Program-made: the position numbers and the translations under genes
In this document: positions 40,856-48,617 of the stretch, in pieces
Position numbering within the stretch: position 1 is the first letter of the stretch
Layout of the letters: the number at the start of each line of letters is the position of its first letter
Notes under the pieces: model-generated
What the model was told of the DNA's origin: nothing
Database searches by the model: none
What the model saw: the letters and a program-made list of their open reading frames with translations, nothing else
Origin: Mycolicibacterium sphagni
Lineage (GTDB): Bacteria > Actinomycetota > Actinomycetes > Mycobacteriales > Mycobacteriaceae
DNA: 64,000 bases
NCBI RefSeq assembly: GCF_002250655.1
Contig: NZ_NOZR01000011.1
Location: 62,001 to 126,000, forward strand
Direction of reading: 5' to 3'

Positions 40856-42349
40856 GTGAAGCACAGATACCTGCTTGCCACCAGGGTGATTGCCGCAATC
40901 CTTGCCGTGGCGGGATGCAGTCACCCGGCCAACTCCGCTCAGTCAGGTACCGCACACTCGCCCGCCGCCCAGTTCGCCGACGGGCTGCGCAAGCAGGTGA
41001 CCACCGACGCCATGGTCGCCCACCTGCAGAAGCTTCAAGACATCGCCAACGCCAACAACGGCACCAGGGCCGTCGGCACACCGGGTTTCGACGCCAGCGT
41101 CGACCATGTGGCGGGCGTGCTGCGCGAGAAGGGTTTCGACGTGCAGACTCCGGAGTTCCAGGCCAAGGTCTTCCAGCCCGGGCACACCGATCTTCAGGTC
41201 GGCGGTGCCGGCGTGACCGCACGCGTCGTCGAGTTCAGTCTGCCCACCCCGCCGCAGGGGATCAGCGGGCCGCTGGTCGCCGCGCCCGCCGATGAGACAC
41301 CCGGCTGCGCCCCGGCCGATTATGACGGCCTGCCGGTGAAGGGTGCAGTGGTGCTGGTGGACCGGGGCAGCTGCCCCTTCGCCGACAAGCAGACCATCGC
41401 TGCCACACTCGGCGCCGTCGCGCTCGTTATCGCCGACAACATCGACGAGCCGCAGATGGGTGCCACGCTGGGCGAGGCCACCGACTTCAGGCTCCCGGTG
41501 GTCGGCGTGACGAAGTCCGATGGGGCGCGGCTGCGGGCGAGCCTGGGCCCGGTCACGCTCAAGGTGGAAGCCGACACCAAATCCATTACCGCCCGCAACG
41601 TGATCGCCCAGACCAAGACCGGATCGGCCAGTGACGTCGTGATGGTCGGCGCCCACCTCGACAGCGTGCCGGAGGGGCCGGGTATCAACGACAACGGTTC
41701 AGGGGTGGCGGCGGTGCTGGAGACCGCCGTGCAACTCGGTCCCAATCCGGACGTGAAAAACGCTGTGCGGTTTGCCTTCTGGGGAGCCGAGGAACTCGGG
41801 ACGGTAGGGTCGAAGAAGTACATCCAATCACTCGGCGTCGAACAGCTCAAAGACATTGCGCTGTACCTCAATTACGACATGATTGGCTCTCCCAACCCCG
41901 GCTATTTCACCTACGACGGTGACCAGTCCACGGCGCCGGGGCGAGGCGGCCGGATTCCGCGGGTGCCGGAAGGGTCGGCGGGTATCGAGCGGACACTGGT
42001 CGCCTATCTGCAATCAGCTGGAAAGACGGCCCAGGACACATCTTTCGACGGCCGGTCGGATTATGACGCCTTCACCCAGGCTGGGGTGCCCTCCGGTGGG
42101 CTTTTCTCCGGCGCTGAGGAGAACAAGACCGCCGATCAGCAGAAACTCTGGGGTGGCATGGCTGATGCTCCGTTCGATCCGAACTATCACAAGAGCACTG
42201 ATACTCTCGACCACGTCGACAAATCCGCGCTGGGCATTCTTGGTGGGGGAGTCGTCTACTCGGTCGGCCTGTACGCCCAGGACATGGACGGCCGCAACGG
42301 TATTCCGCTGCGCGCCGACCGTACTCGCCACCTGATCACTTCGTCGTAA
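40856..42349 (+). CDS. lpqL: LpqL, lipoprotein aminopeptidase (M28 with PA domain)
   Basis: 497 aa. Lipoprotein signal with L-A-V-A-G-C near residue 21. A protease-associated domain (~125-225: GAVVLVDRGSCPFADKQTIA, ALVIADNIDEPQMG) is inserted before the peptidase M28 zinc core: AHLDSVPEGPGINDNGSG (His and bridging Asp), FWGAEELGTVGSKKY (Glu pair), LNYDMIGSPNPGY (Asp) and FDPNYHKSTDT (His). All metal and catalytic residues are present. Acts outside the membrane on peptides. GTG start at 40856. In M. tuberculosis it follows thiG directly; three genes intervene here. Confidence 0.93.
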   Translation: MKHRYLLATRVIAAILAVAGCSHPANSAQSGTAHSPAAQFADGLRKQVTTDAMVAHLQKLQDIANANNGTRAVGTPGFDASVDHVAGVLREKGFDVQTPEFQAKVFQPGHTDLQVGGAGVTARVVEFSLPTPPQGISGPLVAAPADETPGCAPADYDGLPVKGAVVLVDRGSCPFADKQTIAATLGAVALVIADNIDEPQMGATLGEATDFRLPVVGVTKSDGARLRASLGPVTLKVEADTKSITARNVIAQTKTGSASDVVMVGAHLDSVPEGPGINDNGSGVAAVLETAVQLGPNPDVKNAVRFAFWGAEELGTVGSKKYIQSLGVEQLKDIALYLNYDMIGSPNPGYFTYDGDQSTAPGRGGRIPRVPEGSAGIERTLVAYLQSAGKTAQDTSFDGRSDYDAFTQAGVPSGGLFSGAEENKTADQQKLWGGMADAPFDPNYHKSTDTLDHVDKSALGILGGGVVYSVGLYAQDMDGRNGIPLRADRTRHLITSS

Positions 42350-42367
42350 GAGCTGACTGGAAGTTGG

Positions 42368-43624
42368 CTAGGGCCGCGCGCCGCGCAGCACCCCGAGCGC
42401 GCGCATGCCGTGGTAGACGACCAGCGCGGCGATCGAGCCCAGCGCGATACCGGTGAACGTGAGATCGCCGATTTGCCAGGTGAAGTCGGCGATGCCGATG
42501 ATCAGCGCGATGGCGGCGGTCATCTGGTTGATCGGCAGTCCGAAGTCCACGTGGTTGGTCAGCCAGATCCGCACACCGAGCACCCCGACCAGCCCGTAGA
42601 GCACGACGGTCGCCCCGCCGAGCACACCGGGTGGGATCGCCGAGATCGTTGCTCCGACCTTGGGGCACAACGCCAGAACGATGGCCGTCACGCCGGCCAC
42701 CCAGTACGCAGCGGTGGAATAGACGCGGGTTGCGGCCATCACGCCGATGTTCTCGGCGTAGGTGGTGGTGGCCGAGCCGCCGCCAAAGCCCGCCAGCACG
42801 GTCGCGATACCGTCGGCGGCCAGCGCCCGGCCGGTCAGCGGATCGGTGTCCACGCCGGTCATCTGCCCCACTGACTTGACATGTCCGATGTTCTCGGCGA
42901 CCAGTGCGATCACCGCGGGCAGAAATAGCGGCAGCACGGACAGATTCAGCGTTGGCGTCTGGAACCTGGGTAGGCCGATCCAGCCTGCCGCGGCGATGCC
43001 CGAGGTGTCCACCTCGCCGAGTGCCAGCGCGAGAAGATACCCAGCGGCGACCGCTACGAAGATCGCAAGCCGCCCGATCATGCCGCGGAAAAATGCCAGC
43101 ACCACCACCAGCAGCACCAGCGTGACGATGCCGACGATCGGTCCCTTGACGAAGTTCGTCTTGGCGGCCGGTGCCAGGTTGAATCCGATCAGCGCGACGA
43201 TGGCGCCGGTGACGACCGGGGGCAGCGCGATGTCGATCCAGCGGGTGCCGGCCAGGTGTACTGCGCCGCCGATGAGGATCAGCAGCACACCGACGGCGAT
43301 CAGTCCGCCCAGCGCGCTGCCGGCGCCGTGCGAGGCGACCGCCGCAGTCACCGGGGCGATCACCGAGAAACTGGACCCCAGATAGCTCGGCAGCCGGTTG
43401 CCGGTGATCACCAGGAACAGCAGCGTGCCGATCCCGGAGAACAACAGCGTGGTGGCGGGCGGGAAGCCGGTGAGTACCGGAACCAGGAAGGTGGCGCCGA
43501 ACATGGCCACCACGTGCTGGGCGCCGATCCCCAACGTCCGCGACCAGCTCAGCCGCTCGTGCGGGGCGACGACGAAGTTCTCGTCGGCGCGGCTTTCGAC
43601 CGGCGTCCAGTGCATCGGAATCAC
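42368..43624 (-). CDS. Nucleobase:cation symporter-2 (UraA/PyrP-like) permease
   Basis: 418 aa with the 14-segment layout of the NCS2 family. The N-terminal part SWSRTLGIGAQHVVAMFGATFLVPVLTGFPP is typical of uracil permeases, and VAENIGHVKSVGQMTGVD holds the family's conserved Glu and the substrate-site helix, followed by GFGGGSATTTYAENIGVMA. Likely imports uracil or another pyrimidine or purine with protons. Start by GTG at 43624 or ATG at 43615. The APC permease gene lies 5 bp upstream, same strand. Confidence 0.87.
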   Translation of the reverse strand: MIPMHWTPVESRADENFVVAPHERLSWSRTLGIGAQHVVAMFGATFLVPVLTGFPPATTLLFSGIGTLLFLVITGNRLPSYLGSSFSVIAPVTAAVASHGAGSALGGLIAVGVLLILIGGAVHLAGTRWIDIALPPVVTGAIVALIGFNLAPAAKTNFVKGPIVGIVTLVLLVVVLAFFRGMIGRLAIFVAVAAGYLLALALGEVDTSGIAAAGWIGLPRFQTPTLNLSVLPLFLPAVIALVAENIGHVKSVGQMTGVDTDPLTGRALAADGIATVLAGFGGGSATTTYAENIGVMAATRVYSTAAYWVAGVTAIVLALCPKVGATISAIPPGVLGGATVVLYGLVGVLGVRIWLTNHVDFGLPINQMTAAIALIIGIADFTWQIGDLTFTGIALGSIAALVVYHGMRALGVLRGARP

Positions 43625-43628
43625 GGAC

Positions 43629-44837
43629 CTACCGTAACCGCCTGACCACGTAAGTGAGGGCTCCGAGCATGAGCAACGCCACCCCGAACACCACGGCCTG
43701 GGGCGGCAACGCGACGGCCAGTCCCACGCACCCGATCAGCCCGATCGTGGGGACCAGGTGGCGCCCCAACGTCCAGGCCGAGGCATTGGCGACCGCGTAA
43801 TACACCAGGATCGCGAACGACGAAAACCCAATCACCCCACGGAGATCGGCCACCGCAGCCAGCGCTGCGACCACCACTCCGACCGCGACTTCGGCGCGGT
43901 GCGGCACACCGAAGCGCGGATGCACGAGGGCCAACCCAGCCGGTAGGTGGTGATCTCGCGCCATCGCCAACGTGGTCCGCGACACCCCCAGAATCAGCGA
44001 CAGCAGTGAGCCCAGGGCCGCCACTGTCGCTCCGACGCGGACGACCGGCTCAAGGCCACCGGCCCCGGCGGCCCGCACCGCTTCAGCCAACGGCGCTGCC
44101 GCCGTTGCCAATCGGTCCGGGCCCAGTATTGCAAGCACCGAGACGGCAACGGCCGCGTAGACGACGAGGGCAAGACCGAGCGCAACGGGGATCGCCCGCG
44201 GGATGGTCCGGGATGGGTCGCGCACCTCCTCGCCGAGCGTGGCGATCCGTGCGTAGCCGGCGAACGCAAAGAACAGCAGCCCGGCCGCCTGCAGAACCCC
44301 GAGCGCTGTGCCGCCGGACAGCTGCAGGTAGGCGGCGTCTACCCGCCCAGAGCGCGCCACGACCACCACGACGGCGGCGAGCACTGCCAGCACGACGGCG
44401 ACGATGGCGCGGGTCAGCAGCGCCGACTTCTGGATACCGCGATAGTTGACGGCGGTCAACGCTGCGACCGCGGCCACCGCAATGGCGTGCGCGTATGCCG
44501 GCCACACATAGAACCCGACCGTCAGCGCCATGGCGGCACAGGATGCCGACTTGCCGACCACGAAACTCCAGCCGGCCAGATAGCCCCAGAAATCGCCCAG
44601 GCGCTCCCGGCCGTAGACGTATGTGCCGCCCGATTGCGGATAGCGGGCGGCCAGCCACGCCGAGGACATGGCGTTGCAATAGGCGACCACACCGGCGATC
44701 GCCAGGCCGACCAGTAACCACGACCCTGCGGCTGCGGCCGCGGGGGTCAGTGCGACGAAGATCCCCGCACCGATCATCGAGCCCAGTCCGATGATCACCG
44801 CATCGGTGAGGCCGAGGCGTCGCTGCAGGTTACTCAC
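43629..44837 (-). CDS. APC-family amino acid/polyamine permease
   Basis: About 402 aa from a GTG at 44837, with 12 hydrophobic segments. LGLTDAVIIGLGSMIGAGIFVALTPAAAAAG is the first-helix substrate motif (GSMIGAGIF) of the superfamily, YCNAMSSAWLAARYPQSGGTYVYG the second, and FFAFAGYARIATLGEEVRDPSRTIPRAI the helix 6 motif. Transports a cationic or neutral amino acid, or an amine, with protons. Tandem with the NCS2 permease. Specificity cannot be read from sequence. Confidence 0.85.
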   Translation of the reverse strand: MSNLQRRLGLTDAVIIGLGSMIGAGIFVALTPAAAAAGSWLLVGLAIAGVVAYCNAMSSAWLAARYPQSGGTYVYGRERLGDFWGYLAGWSFVVGKSASCAAMALTVGFYVWPAYAHAIAVAAVAALTAVNYRGIQKSALLTRAIVAVVLAVLAAVVVVVARSGRVDAAYLQLSGGTALGVLQAAGLLFFAFAGYARIATLGEEVRDPSRTIPRAIPVALGLALVVYAAVAVSVLAILGPDRLATAAAPLAEAVRAAGAGGLEPVVRVGATVAALGSLLSLILGVSRTTLAMARDHHLPAGLALVHPRFGVPHRAEVAVGVVVAALAAVADLRGVIGFSSFAILVYYAVANASAWTLGRHLVPTIGLIGCVGLAVALPPQAVVFGVALLMLGALTYVVRRLR

Positions 44838-45055
44838 GGCCGGGATGGTAAGCCCCGAAAGTGAAATGCGGACCGGCGTGGGCATGGTCGCCCGCACTCA
44901 CGCCGGTCCGGCACGGTTCCCCGACCCATATTTCGCGTGGCATCCTCACAATCAACGACTACGCGTCGCCGTGCTCGATCAATGTAAGGGCAAAATCTGA
45001 CGGCATCGTAAAACTTGTCGGATTTGTGACCTTGCGGGTGGAGGACAATGAGTGC

Positions 45056-45826
45056 ATGTGTGCGCACACATCTCCCTTGATGCCCTGGTCAGGAGCACTG
45101 GCTGTCGACGATGGCGCCCTGTGCTATCTCGGGTCACTGGCGTATGCGTGCGGTCACCACCACGTGGCTACCCAACTGATTCGGGCCTGGTCAGGCTCGT
45201 TCGAACTCACTGACGCGCAGGGTCGGCAATGTGTTGGCACCGCGGCGATCATTCCCTCCGGCTGCCACCATTCCATTCGCATAGTCGAACCGTGTTCGGG
45301 CTTCTTGTTGTTCGTTGATCCGCGAACCGTTGTCGGCAAGCAGCTCAGCACGATGGCCGACGGCACCGACGACGTCCGGAGGTGGTTTGCGGCGGGCGAA
45401 GTGCTCCAGAACTGGACCCAGGCTGAATTTCCTTTTCCAGCAGAGCTTCTCGCGAAACTGAAGGGAAGTCTTTCGGCTGCAACGGAACTGGGGCATGACA
45501 ACTTGCACCGGAGTTTACATGCGGCGGTGGAGTTGATATCGCAGCGGCTGCCGGAACCGGTGACGCTCGGGGAGATCGCCACCGGAGTCGCCTTGTCACC
45601 AAGTCGGCTCAGCCGTCTCTTCCGCGATCAGTTGGGGCAATCGTTCCCCGCCTATGTGCGGTGGACGCGGCTCAGATTGGCGATCGACGCGCTACGAGTG
45701 GGCGCCTCACTGACCGACGCCGCCCATGCGGCGGGATTCACCGATAGCGCGCACGCCAATCGGGTGTGCCACGAGATGTTCGGCCTGTCACCCACTCAGG
45801 CCAGCGGGCAGCTCGTCTGGGCGTGA
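45056..45826 (+). CDS. AraC-family transcriptional regulator
   Basis: 256 aa. A cupin-like N-terminal sensor half (WSGSFELTDAQGR, IIPSGCHHSIRI) and a C-terminal double helix-turn-helix: ITLGEIATGVALSPSRLSRLFRDQLGQSF-type first HTH and SLTDAAHAAGFTDSAHANRVCHEMFGLSP for the second. The frame continues upstream, but the ATG at 45056, after GGAGG at 45040-45044, fits best; GTG at 45038 is an alternative. Located between the permease pair (divergent) and the fatty-acid-hydroxylase-like gene (same strand, 54 bp downstream), either of which could be its target. Confidence 0.85.
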   Translation: MCAHTSPLMPWSGALAVDDGALCYLGSLAYACGHHHVATQLIRAWSGSFELTDAQGRQCVGTAAIIPSGCHHSIRIVEPCSGFLLFVDPRTVVGKQLSTMADGTDDVRRWFAAGEVLQNWTQAEFPFPAELLAKLKGSLSAATELGHDNLHRSLHAAVELISQRLPEPVTLGEIATGVALSPSRLSRLFRDQLGQSFPAYVRWTRLRLAIDALRVGASLTDAAHAAGFTDSAHANRVCHEMFGLSPTQASGQLVWA

Positions 45827-45880
45827 ACATGATCGATCCATACAAGCGCCGCGGTGCCGTCGTGAGCAACGGTAGTTGCC

Positions 45881-46783
45881 ATGACGACGCTTGTTCGATG
45901 GGGCTATGTGCCCTTCATGCTGATCGGAATCAATAGTGCCGCTGCATACTTGGGGGCCGTCCGCGCCTCTGAACTGTGGGCAGTGGCACTCATCGTGACT
46001 GCCGTCGCGTGCTCATTCGCCGCTGAGCGACTATTGCCCTACCGTCGACAGTGGAACTCTCCGCTCGACGACGCCGGGCGGGATTCGGCCCACGCCGTCG
46101 TCAACGAAGCGTTCATTCTGGCCAGCGTCGCGGTCATCCCGGTGTTGGCCGCGATCATGCCGTCGCGCTCGTTGTGGCCGGCCGGCTGGCCGTTCGTCGC
46201 GCAATTGTTGTTCGCGATTCTGATCGCGGACTTCGGAATCACCACGGTCCATTTGGCCAGCCACCGGATCGGCTGGCTGTGGCGGTTTCACGCGGTGCAC
46301 CACAGCATCAGGCGGTTCTACGGGCTCAACGGGCTGATGAAGCATCCCGTGCATCAGGCCGTCGAAATGGCCGCGGGGGTGCTGCCCCTGATCCTGCTGG
46401 GGCTCCCGGTCCACGTCGCGTCGGCGCTCTCGGTCTGTGTGGCGGTACAGCTGCTGCTTCAACACGCCAACGTCGACTACCGCGTCGGACCGTTGCGGTC
46501 CGTGCTCGCCCTCAACGAAGGCCACCGATTCCACCACCTGAAATGGGCCGGCGTGGGGGATGTGAACTTCGGCTTATTCACCCTGATCTGGGATCACCTT
46601 TACCGCACGTACGCCTTCGACCCGCAACGCCGGTTCAGCACAGACGACCTTGGGATGGCTGCCAAGCCGGACTATCCCGAGGCCTACCTACGGCAGCTGG
46701 CGGAACCGTTCCGGGCCAGCGGTGCCTGTCAGTTCAGGCAGCCCGAGATCCCTTCGCGGATCAGCGATTACGGGCGACGTTGA
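45881..46783 (+). CDS. Sterol desaturase/fatty acid hydroxylase superfamily protein
   Basis: 300 aa membrane protein with four to five helices and the eight-histidine di-iron pattern: HLASH (~126-130), HAVHH (~140-144), a lone His in HQAVE (~159) or LQHANVDYR (~193), and HRFHH (~213-217). Such enzymes hydroxylate or desaturate lipids in the membrane with O2. Substrate may be a sterol, fatty acid or carotenoid. Start ATG at 45881. The 3' end overlaps the small convergent membrane gene by 23 bp. Confidence 0.85.
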   Translation: MTTLVRWGYVPFMLIGINSAAAYLGAVRASELWAVALIVTAVACSFAAERLLPYRRQWNSPLDDAGRDSAHAVVNEAFILASVAVIPVLAAIMPSRSLWPAGWPFVAQLLFAILIADFGITTVHLASHRIGWLWRFHAVHHSIRRFYGLNGLMKHPVHQAVEMAAGVLPLILLGLPVHVASALSVCVAVQLLLQHANVDYRVGPLRSVLALNEGHRFHHLKWAGVGDVNFGLFTLIWDHLYRTYAFDPQRRFSTDDLGMAAKPDYPEAYLRQLAEPFRASGACQFRQPEIPSRISDYGRR

Positions 46784-47021
46784 GGCCCAGGTATGCGCCG
46801 TAGGCCAGCAATCCGGCCAAGGCGAACTTGCGAGACTTGGGCGCCACCAACGCCAGCCCGATCGCGGTCTCGATGCCACCGTCGATGTAGGTGTGCTGCC
46901 GGGTGTTCTCCGGGAACGCCGACTTGGTGGCCGATTCGAACAGCTCGGGGCGCACGAAGTGCGACAGACCCGTGACGGCCACGACGACCCCGGTCAACTT
47001 GATCAACGGCTCTGCAGACAT
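46761..47021 (-). CDS. Small DoxX-like membrane protein
   Basis: 86 aa with three hydrophobic segments (LTGVVVAVTGLSHF, GGIETAIGLALVA, FALAGLLAYGAYLGLNV) and the FVRPELFESATKSAFPENTRQHTYIDG loop, typical of short DoxX-related or SURF4-like mycobacterial membrane proteins. ATG at 47021 is preceded by GAGAGG. It lies 17 bp downstream of the monooxygenase stop on the same strand, so it is probably co-transcribed with it. Function unknown. Confidence 0.7.
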   Translation of the reverse strand: MSAEPLIKLTGVVVAVTGLSHFVRPELFESATKSAFPENTRQHTYIDGGIETAIGLALVAPKSRKFALAGLLAYGAYLGLNVARNR

Positions 47022-47038
47022 CGACGTCCTCTCGGCTT

Positions 47039-48517
47039 TCAACTGATGTGGTAGTCGGACAACGGGTAGGTCGAGGCCTCGCGCACTGCGTTACGCGTGG
47101 ACATCGGCCGCAGCAGAGTCGGTTCACCACTGGGATTGAAATAGTACGACCGCGCCGATGCGCAGTTTCCTTGGGTGAACAAAGTGCACCCGAGCAGCTC
47201 GGTCATCCGGTCCAGGTAGCGGGTGTTGGCTTCCTCGGTGACCTCGAATGTGGTTGCCCCGCGGCGCTTCAGCTCGCCGAAGATCCGGTCCATGTGCCGC
47301 ATCTGGTATTCCATCGAGTTGAAGAAGTTCAACCCGAGGAAGGCGTACGGGCTGGCCAGGCTCAGGAAGTTCGGGAAATACGGCACCGCGACGCCCTGGT
47401 AGGCCTGGAATCGGGTTTCCCGCCACCACTTTCCGAGGTTGCGGCCGTCGCGGCCGATCACCTCGAAGGCCGGGAAGTTGGCTTCCCAGATGTCGTAGCC
47501 GGTTGCCAGTACCAGCGTGTCGATGACGGCCTTGGTGCCGTCGTTGGCCACGATGCCGTCGGCCTCGACGTGGTCGATACCGTTGGTCTGCAGGTGCACG
47601 TTGGGTTTGGTGAACGAGCGGTAGTACTTGTTGGAGAACGTCGGCCGCTTGCAGCCGAAGTCGTAGTCCGGGGTGAGCTTTTCGCGCAGCGCCTTGTCCC
47701 GGATCGTGGCGAATCGCCACATCTTGGCCAGGTCGGCCGCGGCGATGGTGATGCGCGGGATGTAGCGCAACACCCCCACGGCGATCATCCACTCGTAAAG
47801 CGCGTCGGTGACTGCGCGGACGGCGCGCTGGGTGAATGGGAAGCGGGCGAACAGCCGCTTGGACCGCGCCGAGAACTTGATGTCGACCTTGGGCACCACG
47901 TAGATCGCGGTGCGCTGGTAGACCGTGAGGTCGGCGGCGTCCTTGGCCAGCTCGGGGATGAGCTGGACGGCGGTGGCGCCGGTGCCGATGATGCCGATGT
48001 GCCGGCCGGCCGGGTTGTAGCTGTCGTCCCAGTCGGCGGTGTGGACGACCTTGCCCTCAAAGCTGTGGATGCCGGCGATCTCCGGGGTGAACGGCTGCGA
48101 CAGGAACCCGGTCGCGGTGATCAGGTAGCGCGCCGTCAGAATGTCGCCGTCGGCCAGCGTGACCTTCCACAGCGTGGCTTCCTCGTCCCACCGCGCGCTC
48201 TCGACGGTCGCGTTGAAGCGAATGTGGCGGCGGATGTCGTACTTGTCGGCGACAGTGTCGGCGTACTGCTTGATTTCCGACCCCGTGGAGAACAGCCGGT
48301 TCCAGTTCGGATTGGGTTCGAAGTAGTACGAGTACGTGGTGGTCGGGACGTCGACGGTGAGCCCTGGGTAGTGGTTGACATACCAGGTGCCGCCCAGATC
48401 GTCCTCGCGGTCCAACACGGCGAAATTGTCGAACCCCAGGCGTTTGAGCTGTATTGCCGCACCGATTCCTGCGAAACCGGCGCCGACGACGATCGCGTCG
48501 AGCTGCATCGATGGCAT
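47039..48517 (-). CDS. Flavin-containing, Baeyer-Villiger-type monooxygenase
   Basis: About 492 aa. Two Rossmann motifs: VVGAGFAGIGAAIQL for FAD near the N terminus and IGIIGTGATAVQL for NADPH. Between them lies the Baeyer-Villiger fingerprint F-x-G-x3-H-x3-W-D, seen as FEGKVVHTADWD. GTWYVNHYPGLTVDVP and TLVLATGYDIW are further family blocks. Converts ketones to esters or lactones, or oxidises thioethers; relatives in mycobacteria (EtaA, MymA) activate thioamide drugs. ATG at 48517 is taken; ATG 48508 is close by and GTG 48544 would lie inside the palindromic operator. Confidence 0.9.
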   Translation of the reverse strand: MPSMQLDAIVVGAGFAGIGAAIQLKRLGFDNFAVLDREDDLGGTWYVNHYPGLTVDVPTTTYSYYFEPNPNWNRLFSTGSEIKQYADTVADKYDIRRHIRFNATVESARWDEEATLWKVTLADGDILTARYLITATGFLSQPFTPEIAGIHSFEGKVVHTADWDDSYNPAGRHIGIIGTGATAVQLIPELAKDAADLTVYQRTAIYVVPKVDIKFSARSKRLFARFPFTQRAVRAVTDALYEWMIAVGVLRYIPRITIAAADLAKMWRFATIRDKALREKLTPDYDFGCKRPTFSNKYYRSFTKPNVHLQTNGIDHVEADGIVANDGTKAVIDTLVLATGYDIWEANFPAFEVIGRDGRNLGKWWRETRFQAYQGVAVPYFPNFLSLASPYAFLGLNFFNSMEYQMRHMDRIFGELKRRGATTFEVTEEANTRYLDRMTELLGCTLFTQGNCASARSYYFNPSGEPTLLRPMSTRNAVREASTYPLSDYHIS

Positions 48518-48530
48518 GCCGTCAGAATAC

Positions 48531-48556
48531 CGTATCTTACTCACGAGTAATATACG
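48531..48556. promoter_or_regulatory. Near-perfect 26-bp palindrome, candidate TetR-type operator
   Basis: CGTATcTTACTCacGAGTAAtATACG, symmetric at 22 of the 24 arm positions (one mismatched pair), with a two-base centre. It lies 14 bases upstream of the monooxygenase ATG. Size and symmetry fit a TetR/AcrR dimer-pair site. No TetR gene is in the immediate neighbourhood, so the regulator is unknown. Confidence 0.7.
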
Positions 48557-48617
48557 TCCGTTGGGCCCGAGTCGCCGGGACCAATGTCGTCGAACTCGGG
48601 CTGGTCGTCAGCCCCAG

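Noticed and set aside
47048-48550. 500-codon plus-strand frame opposite the monooxygenase gene
   Set aside because: The minus-strand product has FAD, NADPH and Baeyer-Villiger motifs; the plus-strand product shows none and has shadow-like composition.
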